A DNA stretch of 64,000 bases from positions 310,001-374,000 of the forward strand of contig NZ_JAMZMI010000003.1 in NCBI RefSeq assembly GCF_024714475.1, written 5' to 3'. Under the pieces are notes generated by a model that ran no database searches, was not told where the DNA came from, and saw only the letters and a list, made by a program, of their open reading frames with translations. The translations under genes and the position numbers were made by a program. Shown here piece by piece: positions 49,175 to 57,685 of this stretch (position 1 is its first letter; each line of letters begins with the position of its first letter). This DNA is from Marinoscillum sp. MHG1-6 (GTDB taxonomy: Bacteria; Bacteroidota; Bacteroidia; Cytophagales; Cyclobacteriaceae).

Positions 49175-49442
49175 ATTACCTATTGAATTTGAATTTCCGG
49201 AATTACTTCACAGCCTTGATTTTTGACTTCAGTTTGCATCATGGCAAATGGAAGGGATATTCAATCTTGGGAGGAGATGTGGAAAAGGGATATCCCACTA
49301 TTCATAAGATATCCTCACCGACACTGGATGACCCCCAGTGCACATTTCACCCTGATTCTTTAGAATATTAATTTTCTTAAATATCCCACAGGTTTTCGGA
49401 TTGATCCGAATTCATTGTCAATTGTGATAAAGCAAAAAAAGA

Positions 49443-49470
49443 AAAGGTCTGAGAACCCACTCAGACCTTT
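49443..49470 (-). terminator. Terminator-like hairpin without an assigned gene
   Basis: AAAGGTCTGAG at 49443-49453 and CTCAGACCTTT at 49460-49470, 6-nt loop, a perfect 11-bp stem. The A-rich run at 49434-49445 becomes a U run on the minus strand, so the hairpin would end a minus-strand transcript, but no minus-strand gene lies between it and 53746. Confidence 0.65.
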
Positions 49471-49920
49471 ATCTTCCATTTAACCCTTAAATAAACTAAA
49501 CCGATAATGTTTTGCCAATGGAAGCAGAACACCTAAAAATAAGATTAATGTCTCTTAAAGTTTTTCGAACCCGAATATTCATAGTGCATCGCCAACTCAT
49601 TAATTTCTCTCATTGATTATAAAATGTGTAACTCTATACAGCAGCACACATTTCATCAATATTTTTTGCTAGTTGAAACCCGTTTTTTTCGTTAGATGCA
49701 ATACTTCTCTTCGGAGTATCGAAAGGTATATTCATCCTCATCAACCTCTTTCATACATTAAAAGAGCATATTGTTTAATATGATACAGAAAAAAATAATT
49801 TTTTTCATGAAACGCATGAAGTATTAGCATTCATGAGTTGTAGATGTCCCCTATAAATAAGCGTCCAAAGTATCGTATCATATCCACCATTTCACTCTTT
49901 CTAATTATAAGGAAGCTTTT

Positions 49921-52900
49921 ATGACACAAACACAACAAATGAAGCAGTCACCCCATATAATCCATTCTTCTATGAGAATCATTACGCTAATAATTCTCTC
50001 TGGTGTATTAGGAGTCACATCAATGGATCTTATTCACGCACAAACGCTTAAGCATTCTTATACCTTTGACGAGGGTGATGCTCAGGACATCATTGGTAAC
50101 GCTGATGGGATTATTCATGGCGGTATCGTAGAAAATGGTCGTTATTCAGCAACCTTGCAGGGTAATTATATAGAATTACCTGCTGATAAGATTAATATTA
50201 ATCAATACACACAGGCTTCCTTTGAAGCCATGATACAAACTCCTTCAGGAAATGCCTGGAATACGATGCTCTTCTACTTTGGGCGAACTACAGGTGAAAA
50301 TTATGGCGCTGACTATTTGTTTTTTTCACCGAAAAATGGAGGAACAACCAAGGTAGGAATAAGCTGTCTTAACAGCAGCTCTCCCTGGACCGCAGAAACT
50401 AACATCACTGCAAGTGTTTTGGAGGATAACGAACTCCATCATATTGTCCTTACACTGAACAATTCAAGCCTTACCCTTTACATTGACGGAAGTCAGACCG
50501 GGTCCGTTAGTTTGAGCTCCGAAAATAAGCTCGAAAACATCAGCAACCTTTCAGCTTATTTATGCAAGGGTGGTTATACTGATGATCCCACGTGGCTGGG
50601 GTCAATAGATCAATTTAACATCTACGAGGGGATATTATCCGCACCAATTATTAGTAACAAAGCACTATCATACTTTTCATCACCAGAATTAATTGCAACC
50701 ACCTATGGGAATTTGGATTCATACGATGACAAAATCAAAAACCTTTCTCCAATTACAGTTCAGGACTTCCTTGACGGACTAACGATCTCAAAAAATGCAG
50801 AAGCGGACATTCTGGATAGTAATCAAAATAAAATCACAGATCTTACAACGGTCGTTAACAGTGATATGACTCTGAGAATCACCGGAAGTGCTGTGAAACT
50901 TTATCAACTCGTGGTTCGACCGATCAGTGATGACAATTATGTGAAATGGGCCTTCAATGCAGAAATCCTCCATGGCCCTTCCATCATCAATGATTTATAT
51001 AATGACCTGACAGCTTCTCAATTCCTGTCAGGCGTAAAAATTCCATCCTTTTCTAGTATTCGATTGCTTAACGGGGCAGGAACAGAACTTGAACCGAGTC
51101 ATATTCTGATTACTAAGGATAAAGTTGAAATCACTGCTGAAAATGGAGATATTAAAACCTACCAATTTTTTGTGGGAAGTGTCCCCATGACAGACACCAT
51201 AGTCAGCAATTCCCAAAAGACTTTTGATCAATTACCTCTGGGTAAATATGAATTACAGGATAACATAGAATGGTATATTCTGGATGATGCTAATCCTATC
51301 CCGGGCTCAAAGCTAAACCTGACCTCCGAAAACATTTGGATCTATTTTCCCAACGTATTACCACAAACACTCTATGACAAATACTTCCCAAATATTACCA
51401 TCAATGGACAGGCCGCGGTACCGGATCAAAATGTAAGGTTGGTTCAACATGGTGTGGGAAGTGTGATTATCGGTCACCCGAGCACTTATCAACCACTGAC
51501 TGTTTATTCGGGAGCAAGTTTGACAGGAGACTCTAAAAAACTAAGTCTATACACCTACTACAAAGAGGCCGATGCGTACACAGCATCACCCAGAGAATCT
51601 CTCGGCACCTTTGATAACAACATAGAGTCCTTTTTGCTCAAAAAAGGGTACATGGCTTCATTTTCAGAGAATACGGATGGCACAGGCGCCAGTAAGGTCT
51701 ATATCGCCGATGAAGAAGATATTGTGATCAATACCATGGAAACGGGGCTGGTCAACACCGTATCCTTTATCAGGGTATTTCCATGGCGGTGGGTTAACCG
51801 TAAAGGGTATGTTGGTAATGCCTGGGATGGACAAAACACCAGCTCACAATGGGTTTATTGTCACTGTGATCAGGCAGGTGAAGAGTCTTCCCTTAATGTA
51901 GAGTATGTTCCATTGAAACATAATCCCGGTTGGCCGGGACTCCCTTACACGAAGAAGAATGTCACCAATCTGCTCTACTACAATGAACCTGATAATTCAG
52001 TCGATGACGGTTATTCAACAGTCGCAGACGCCATTTCAAATTATCCCGCATTGTTAGCCACGGGTCTGAGAATGGTAAGCCCCGCCCCTACTGATGGTGG
52101 CGTCTGGTGGCTCGAGGATTTCCTAACACAATGTAAGGCGAATAACTATAGAGTTGATGCCGTGGCCATCCATTTTTATCTGGGATGCCAATCAACACAA
52201 CAATTTTATCATTTCCTGAATGGTGTACATGAAGTTTCCAAAGTGTATGACCCTAATGGTCTACCCGTATGGATAACCGAATTTAATAATGGATGTAACT
52301 GGTCAGATGCCGGCTGTAAACCTACCACCTATGAGCAACAAGAAGCCGTAATCAAGGACTGGGTGGATATGCTGGAAGATGCTCCTTTTGTAGAAAGGTA
52401 TTCGATTTGGCCTGGATGCGAGCAATATCAACAATTTTGGATGTGGGATGGAGATGTGGGCCAATGGGTCATGACGCCTGCAGGTGAGTATTACAGCAAT
52501 AAGCGATCTGGTCTCGCTTATACTTCTTCTGCTCAACATGACTATCACTATTTTCCGGAAAATAATGATAGCGAGGTTATTAGTAGCAAACTGTCATGGG
52601 TACCGAAACCTGCCTCTACCGGCCAGCAGCTTTATTTCGGAATGACGTCTCCTCCTGAATACTTCACACAGTTGGAAGGACATATTGGAAAAATAGACGT
52701 GGGTCCTCTTGAATTCAATCAGAAATATTATTGGCGGATAGATGAATATCAGAGCGATGGCACCATTATTACGGGGCAGGAGTTGGAATTCACAACCTAC
52801 AATCTCCCAAAAGCAAGTGACCCCATTCCATCAGATGGGTCTACTTTAAAACAAGGAAATCATCTGGGGTGGTCCTCTGACCCTTTTGGAACTGAGACCC

Positions 52901-53325
52901 ACCAGGTCTATCTGAGCAGGAGCCCCAATAATATGTTCCTTGAAGCCACCTTTCCAGACGTAACCACGAGCTTTGTTCCAGATGCCCTGACAGCCGGAGA
53001 AACCTATTACTGGCGAGTAGATGAGGTGGTTACCTTATCAGATGGGCGGGAAGTTACCGGAAAGGGAGATATCTGGTCATTCACAGCTACTCTACCTCTG
53101 AATAATCATCAACCTTCAATCATTACTGTATATCCAAACCCAGCACGTGATTTATTATACATCAATGGTATTCCTGAAAATACAAGGATAGAAGTATACG
53201 ATCTAATCGGACATAGAGTGATTTCAGAACATTACGAAGGGCAAATATCTATATCACAATTGAAGCCAGGGATTTATATTCTGCATTTGGGTGGAGCTGA
53301 GGCTTCGAAATTTATTGTAGAATAG
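49921..53325 (+). CDS. LamG + GH128-like glycosidase, T9SS-secreted
   Basis: 1134 residues; the ATG at 49972 is an alternative start directly at the signal peptide (MRIITLIILSGVLGVTSMDL). Layout: LamG-like domain about 40-240 (LKHSYTFDEGDAQDIIGNAD); two Ig/cadherin-like repeats about 255-420; a beta-rich region about 420-620 that leads into the catalytic domain; an Asl1-like/GH128 TIM barrel about 620-880 with Glu689 in LLYYNEPDN and Glu787 in VWITEFNNGC; two repeats about 885-1055 with KYYWRIDEYQ and TYYWRVDEVV; and a C-terminal sorting domain (TVYPNPARDLLYI). The 98-residue gap between the two Glu fits GH128 beta-1,3-glucanases. Substrate is uncertain. Its LamG domain resembles those of the protein at 61055-64000. 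Confidence 0.85.
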   Translation: MTQTQQMKQSPHIIHSSMRIITLIILSGVLGVTSMDLIHAQTLKHSYTFDEGDAQDIIGNADGIIHGGIVENGRYSATLQGNYIELPADKININQYTQASFEAMIQTPSGNAWNTMLFYFGRTTGENYGADYLFFSPKNGGTTKVGISCLNSSSPWTAETNITASVLEDNELHHIVLTLNNSSLTLYIDGSQTGSVSLSSENKLENISNLSAYLCKGGYTDDPTWLGSIDQFNIYEGILSAPIISNKALSYFSSPELIATTYGNLDSYDDKIKNLSPITVQDFLDGLTISKNAEADILDSNQNKITDLTTVVNSDMTLRITGSAVKLYQLVVRPISDDNYVKWAFNAEILHGPSIINDLYNDLTASQFLSGVKIPSFSSIRLLNGAGTELEPSHILITKDKVEITAENGDIKTYQFFVGSVPMTDTIVSNSQKTFDQLPLGKYELQDNIEWYILDDANPIPGSKLNLTSENIWIYFPNVLPQTLYDKYFPNITINGQAAVPDQNVRLVQHGVGSVIIGHPSTYQPLTVYSGASLTGDSKKLSLYTYYKEADAYTASPRESLGTFDNNIESFLLKKGYMASFSENTDGTGASKVYIADEEDIVINTMETGLVNTVSFIRVFPWRWVNRKGYVGNAWDGQNTSSQWVYCHCDQAGEESSLNVEYVPLKHNPGWPGLPYTKKNVTNLLYYNEPDNSVDDGYSTVADAISNYPALLATGLRMVSPAPTDGGVWWLEDFLTQCKANNYRVDAVAIHFYLGCQSTQQFYHFLNGVHEVSKVYDPNGLPVWITEFNNGCNWSDAGCKPTTYEQQEAVIKDWVDMLEDAPFVERYSIWPGCEQYQQFWMWDGDVGQWVMTPAGEYYSNKRSGLAYTSSAQHDYHYFPENNDSEVISSKLSWVPKPASTGQQLYFGMTSPPEYFTQLEGHIGKIDVGPLEFNQKYYWRIDEYQSDGTIITGQELEFTTYNLPKASDPIPSDGSTLKQGNHLGWSSDPFGTETHQVYLSRSPNNMFLEATFPDVTTSFVPDALTAGETYYWRVDEVVTLSDGREVTGKGDIWSFTATLPLNNHQPSIITVYPNPARDLLYINGIPENTRIEVYDLIGHRVISEHYEGQISISQLKPGIYILHLGGAEASKFIVE

Positions 53326-53366
53326 GGAAGAACAAACAATTAAGGCTAGCATTTAACCCGGATAGT

Positions 53367-53570
53367 CGGGTTACCGATCTCCTTGATAAGGATAATTGCT
53401 AAAACATTTCAGGTGACATTTATACACTCCAAATAGTATTGACCGGTTGGTCAATAAAACCAACAATGGGAAGATCACGACATTTCCCGGTAAGACTTCT
53501 AAGTTTATTGTAAAATTGGGTAAAACAATACGGGTCAGCCCCTTCATCAGGATAATAGCTAATGGTACAT
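53367..53570. repeat. Imperfect direct repeat pair
   Basis: Unit 1 at 53367-53407 begins CGGGTTACC and contains AGGATAATTGCTAA; unit 2 at 53531-53570 begins CGGGTCAGCC and contains AGGATAATAGCTAA. A partial third copy, GAGGATAATTTCG, lies near 53658-53670. Spacing of units 1 and 2 is 164 bp. Confidence 0.4.
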
Positions 53571-53693
53571 CTAATAACGATGATTTTTAAAACAATTTCA
53601 CATCACTTTTTTGAGACCAGAGTACCTCGTGTTTATTGTTGGACTATACTTGTCAATGAGGATAATTTCGACTCGGTACGAATAGAAAACAAA

Positions 53694-53719
53694 AAAGTCC
53701 TGATCGAAATCAGGACTTT
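53694..53719 (-). terminator. Strong terminator of the second SusCD operon
   Basis: AAAGTCCTGAT at 53694-53704 pairs with ATCAGGACTTT at 53709-53719 over a CGAA loop. On the minus strand it is followed by a T-rich run (reverse of AAAACAAAAAA). It lies 27 bp past the stop of the DUF4998-like gene. Confidence 0.85.
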
Positions 53720-53745
53720 AAACTCTTAATGATGATATTATCAGA

Positions 53746-54456
53746 TTACCTCACCACTTCATAGCTGGTGGTATCTGTAAAGAATTTATCTATACAGTCG
53801 TCGCTAGGAAGATATTCCGTCAAAAACTTAACAGTACTTGAGGTGGTTAACCCAATTAGCTCAGTGGAATCAGCATTTGCAGGAGCCTCAAAAGAGGCGG
53901 TAAATCCACTCGAATCATATTCGAGGAGCGTTAATTCAGCTCCGGTTGACGTATCAAACGGCTTCCAATATAAAATAGTACTGGAATCTGTCGCGGTGAT
54001 TGATGAAACCTCCTTCTTCTTCATAGTAGCTCTATACTTGTCACCGTAAGAAACCCCAATTTCTGTGACCGGTATTGAAATGTTGCCCTCGTCATCATAG
54101 GTATGAATCACGAAAGAACGTAAGCTTTCTTCCATGGCTATGGTATCAACAAAGCCATTTGTACGCATCTCACTAGTCACCGCATACTCGAGAGAATCGG
54201 CATAGTCATTCCAAAATATTCGGAACTTGGAAACCCTTGCGTCCGGGCTCAAAGTCGCCATGAATTTGAGTCGATTTTCACCAGGAAAGATGTCCAGGGA
54301 GGTAAATTTTCCTGGATAGGTGATTTCACCTCCTTCAGAATATTTTCTAAAGTCATCCCATTCATGTTCATTACAAGAACCCATCAAAATAATTATCAGC
54401 ACTAACACCGAAGATCTTATCAAGGCATTTATAATATCTTTTGTTATGTATCTCAT
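53746..54456 (-). CDS. DUF4998-like surface lipoprotein
   Basis: 236 residues. The signal IRSSVLVLIIILMGSC ends in a lipobox. The mature start EWDDFRKYSEGGEITYPGKF and the following PGENRLKFMATLSPDARVSKFRIFWNDYADS match the DUF4998 family, which is found as an accessory gene after SusC/SusD pairs. The rest looks like two beta-sandwich (fibronectin-like) domains. It is expected on the cell surface as an accessory glycan-binding or structural partner; no enzymatic motif is visible. It is the last gene of the operon, 20 bp after the DUF5000-like gene. Confidence 0.8.
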   Translation of the reverse strand: MRYITKDIINALIRSSVLVLIIILMGSCNEHEWDDFRKYSEGGEITYPGKFTSLDIFPGENRLKFMATLSPDARVSKFRIFWNDYADSLEYAVTSEMRTNGFVDTIAMEESLRSFVIHTYDDEGNISIPVTEIGVSYGDKYRATMKKKEVSSITATDSSTILYWKPFDTSTGAELTLLEYDSSGFTASFEAPANADSTELIGLTTSSTVKFLTEYLPSDDCIDKFFTDTTSYEVVR

Positions 54457-54476
54457 TTCTAAAACTTTTAAATTAT

Positions 54477-55697
54477 TTATCTGGGATCACCAAAGAACTC
54501 CATCTCTCCAATATTAAAGTATGGGCCCCCAACAAAGTTTTCCAGACAACGAATTCTGATATATCGTACCTTAGGAAGGTCAGGAGAAAATTCAAAGCTC
54601 AATCCAGCTTCTGCTGTGGCAATATCTTCAGGAGTATCCTTTCCATAGCCAGCACCGGAAGGTTTTTCTATTACGAACGATCCCATCAGTGTCCAGCTGT
54701 CATCAAGATCTCCAGAAACACTTGGAGCAGTGGAGCCATATATTTCAAACTCTTTCAGCGTAGCGAGGTAGTAATACTGTATTAAAGCAGGATCCCAACC
54801 AAATTCAGGATATGGCTGGTACCACCATCTACTTAGCCTAAATTCCTCCCCAACATCATAGGTCAACATATGAGGTCCAAGTTCTGGTTGCTTATCAGTG
54901 GTAAAGCTTACAAAGCCCCAACCATTTCGCCCATCAAATGCCGCTTCCGGCCCTACCGGATTGTTAGATACCTGAGGCGCATCACCGGAAAGAGGGTAAT
55001 ACTTATAGTTCTCCTTAAGCATCCGCGTTTCAAAAAGTGGTTTTATTTCAATAGTGGTAGTATCCGTACTATTTTTCCACTTATCCATGACAAACACCTT
55101 ATAAACGTATACAGAAGTGTCCAATCCGCGAATCTTCCTTTCTATCTTCTTTAGAGCCGTTGCAAAGCTCTTGGTAATACTTACTTCGAACTCATCGAAT
55201 TCATTTTTTTCCATAATTAGAACCGAAACGATAGATGAATCCGCATTCGTCCCTTCAATATTGAACCCTCCAAACTGAACCGGAAACTCCAATTCTCTTT
55301 GTACTTTCCAAATAGGTGCTTCCAGAGCCGATACACTTTTGGTGATCACCTCAGATTTCACATTGCCTTTGGAAACCGTGTAAATTTCAATCTCGTGCTC
55401 TTCGAGATCAGCAAATCCATCAAGGATAATGCTATTCGAATAAACGGAGGATGTCAATACACGTTCAATACCGGAGGTGGTTTCATATTTTACACTTACG
55501 TGAGAAACATTCGGGTCATCGGGCAAGGTAAAAGACATCTTAACCGCCCCAGCAAGGCTTGTGAACGTTATTTCACTCACATTTTGTGGTACCGCATCTG
55601 ATTTCTCAAGTGGCTCTCTAAACTCCCCTTCTTCGCAACTGAAAAGGAACGCAACCCCCACCAGCAACAAAAGTTTGATTAAATAATTGCTCTTCAT
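54477..55697 (-). CDS. DUF4959/DUF5126/DUF5000-like surface lipoprotein
   Basis: The ATG at 55724 would overlap the SusD gene by 7 bp. The ATG at 55697 gives a compact lipoprotein signal (MKSNYLIKLLLLVGVAFLFSC) and is preferred; 406 residues. Domain 1 (about 25-120, VPQNVSEITFTSLAGAVKMS) is DUF4959-like, domain 2 (about 125-225, FPVQFGGFNIEGTNADSSIV) is DUF5126-like, and the C-terminal 150 residues (NPVGPEAAFDGRNGWGFVSF to YFNIGEMEFFG) form a discoidin/F5-8-like DUF5000 domain. This set is typical of surface glycan-binding proteins encoded after SusD. It probably helps capture the glycan for the SusCD2 importer. Confidence 0.85.
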   Translation of the reverse strand: MKSNYLIKLLLLVGVAFLFSCEEGEFREPLEKSDAVPQNVSEITFTSLAGAVKMSFTLPDDPNVSHVSVKYETTSGIERVLTSSVYSNSIILDGFADLEEHEIEIYTVSKGNVKSEVITKSVSALEAPIWKVQRELEFPVQFGGFNIEGTNADSSIVSVLIMEKNEFDEFEVSITKSFATALKKIERKIRGLDTSVYVYKVFVMDKWKNSTDTTTIEIKPLFETRMLKENYKYYPLSGDAPQVSNNPVGPEAAFDGRNGWGFVSFTTDKQPELGPHMLTYDVGEEFRLSRWWYQPYPEFGWDPALIQYYYLATLKEFEIYGSTAPSVSGDLDDSWTLMGSFVIEKPSGAGYGKDTPEDIATAEAGLSFEFSPDLPKVRYIRIRCLENFVGGPYFNIGEMEFFGDPR

Positions 55698-55717
55698 CGC
55701 TATCATATTTTTTTGTC

Positions 55718-57673
55718 CTACCATCCTTTATTTTGAACCAAATTAGGATTCTTACGCAATTCATCTATTGGAATTGGCCAGAAGTAATCCCTTGGCGCTA
55801 TAAAACGTTGCTGATAAACTTCTCTTTCGACGTTGTACTCAGCAGTAGTCGTTTCCGTTATTCTTAGTCCTTTTACCGGCTGATTAATAACATCTGCTGC
55901 TTTCTTCCATCTTCTAAGATCCCAAAATCGATGTCCTTCAAAGGCCAGCTCAATAAGCCTTTCCCTATGAATAATCTCTCTTAAACCATTTTGAGAGGTG
56001 TACTTAGCAGGGTTACTGGAATAGGTTAACCATGAAGTTTCCACCCCTTGAAGTCCAGCTCTGATCCGAACAGAATCCACGTAAGCTCTTGCCTCTGCAG
56101 ACCCACCGCTAACCTCATTCAAAGCCTCAGCATACATTAAATAAAGGTCTGCCAAACGGACTTCCGGCCATGGATATTCTCTCCAACTAATCTGACCATT
56201 GGTTGAAGATTCGTAATGAACCAGTTTTTTGATAAAATAACCTGTCTCATTCCAGCTTTGGAAGAACCCATATCCAGCCAATTGTGTATTCTTACATTTT
56301 ATATAAAAATTATTTTCATCCGCTCCGTCATCATTACCATCCGCCATGTACCAGACTCCTCCATCAAATCCAAGGCTACCATAAAATCGTGGTTCCCTAT
56401 CAAAGTTCAACCGAGCCGTCTCATAATTGGGCTCAATTTTATAACGATCGACCAGCGTCGCCTTTCTAACCTCTAGCGGATTACCAAAATCCAATGTCTT
56501 ATCTTCTTCGATCGGCACACCATTTTTAGTATAAAATAATTTTGCTAATCTTAATGGCGCAGCCCATTGCCCCCAAAGGTTGAACCTACTGGTATTTTCA
56601 CTTCTTTCTGTAGGAGGCATGCATAAGAACTGATTATTGAAATAACTATTAGACAATGCCCATACATGTTCAGGAGCCCATCTTGTAGTTATTGCACCTC
56701 TAAAATTGAGTTCCTTTTTGGTATCATCAGAAAGATCTCTGGTATCATTTTCATATCGATACAGATAATGGTCACTACTGTGCGCCATATCAATTGCAGC
56801 CTTTATGGCATCTCTCGCCTTTTCCCATTTGGTAGGATCCGGAGCTGTAGGGAATAGATTGTTTCCCTCCTTGTCTGTCAAGTCAGCAAAATCCGGATCA
56901 CCATTGAAGAGCGGACTGGCAGCATAAAGCAAAGTCTTTGCCTTAATGGCTAATGCGATCGGCTTGTTTAACCTACCAAGATCATCAGTACGATTAGTAA
57001 TCTCTCTTGGCAAATATGGCACCGCTTCATCAATCCATTTACCAATATAATGTACAACAGAATCTATTGGTTGTCTTGACGAGATTGGCTCTGTAATGGT
57101 TATCGGTATCGTGGTCTTCTGAATTGGAATAGGGCCATACATTCTCATTAGATGAAAATGAAAATAGGATTTCAGCACCTTAGCTTCCGCTACCCATTGT
57201 TCAATTTCCAGTGAATCCATGTCACCCACGTTGTTAGGGTCAAGCATGTTGTCAATGAAAATATTACAGTTATTAATACCATCCCACATGGCCAGATGAC
57301 TCCAATCTCCATTTCCTTTTCGCCTACCGGTCCATTCGTCATACAATGGGAACGTCGGGTTCTGTTGACCTAGTGCAATACGAAAGGCCGCATGCCAGGG
57401 GTTTTCTATGCTCAGCGGAAGCCATATTTCATCTCCAGCCATCATCCCTGCATTGTACCAGCCGTCTCCATGATCAGGTAAATAGGCGTACAAGGTAAAC
57501 AAGTACTTCTCCGCCTCATTTCGCAAGGTAAATGCATTGTCAATCGTAGCCACGTTGTCTGGTACAATGTCCAGATAATCTTCACATCCGGTAAATAGTG
57601 TGAGTACCACCATGGCCTTTACGGCTAACATGGCCACCTTACTCCTACAATTCTTATATATTAGATTACTCAT
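55718..57673 (-). CDS. SusD/RagB-family glycan-binding lipoprotein (SusD2)
   Basis: The open frame starts with a TTG at 57685; the ATG at 57673 is a better start and gives 651 residues with a lipoprotein signal ending VVLTLFTGCEDYLDIVPDN. SusD features are AKVLKSYFHFHLMRMYGPIP (about 165-185), PIALAIKAKTLLYAASPLF (about 245-265) and the C-terminal EVRLADLYLMYAEALNEV and RRERLIELAFEGHRFWDLRRW type signature (HRERLIELAFEGHRFWDLRR). It partners with SusC2 12 bp upstream. It has ordinary length, unlike SusD1. Confidence 0.95.
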   Translation of the reverse strand: MSNLIYKNCRSKVAMLAVKAMVVLTLFTGCEDYLDIVPDNVATIDNAFTLRNEAEKYLFTLYAYLPDHGDGWYNAGMMAGDEIWLPLSIENPWHAAFRIALGQQNPTFPLYDEWTGRRKGNGDWSHLAMWDGINNCNIFIDNMLDPNNVGDMDSLEIEQWVAEAKVLKSYFHFHLMRMYGPIPIQKTTIPITITEPISSRQPIDSVVHYIGKWIDEAVPYLPREITNRTDDLGRLNKPIALAIKAKTLLYAASPLFNGDPDFADLTDKEGNNLFPTAPDPTKWEKARDAIKAAIDMAHSSDHYLYRYENDTRDLSDDTKKELNFRGAITTRWAPEHVWALSNSYFNNQFLCMPPTERSENTSRFNLWGQWAAPLRLAKLFYTKNGVPIEEDKTLDFGNPLEVRKATLVDRYKIEPNYETARLNFDREPRFYGSLGFDGGVWYMADGNDDGADENNFYIKCKNTQLAGYGFFQSWNETGYFIKKLVHYESSTNGQISWREYPWPEVRLADLYLMYAEALNEVSGGSAEARAYVDSVRIRAGLQGVETSWLTYSSNPAKYTSQNGLREIIHRERLIELAFEGHRFWDLRRWKKAADVINQPVKGLRITETTTAEYNVEREVYQQRFIAPRDYFWPIPIDELRKNPNLVQNKGW

Positions 57674-57685
57674 GTTCACAATCAA

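Larger units (their letters stand above)
48365..49920. other. 1.56-kb region without a convincing gene
   Basis: Separates the pectin block from the GH128-like gene. Short open frames exist (48671-48904 minus, 49183-49371 plus) but lack family signatures. Elements seen: an imperfect inverted repeat (48415-48494); a stretch near 48755-48860 with wording typical of repeated intergenic sequence (ACCACGGATAACACAGAG); a nested hairpin (49128-49174); and a terminator-like hairpin (49443-49470). The last 150 bp are very AT-rich and should hold the promoter of the gene at 49921. It may be a decayed mobile or repeat region, or contain a non-coding RNA. Confidence 0.6.
53326..53745. other. Intergenic region between converging genes
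   Basis: 420 bp with no gene. It holds small hairpins TAACCCG/CGGGTTA (53354-53373) and ATTGACC/GGTCAAT (53438-53455), either of which might end the GH128-like transcript. An imperfect direct repeat of about 40 bp (53367-53407 and 53531-53570) and the strong terminator of the minus-strand operon (53694-53719) complete it. Confidence 0.55.

Noticed and set aside
49183-49371. 62-codon open frame on the plus strand
   Set aside because: No recognisable domain, no signal peptide and no neighbour to explain it; it lies next to structured non-coding sequence.
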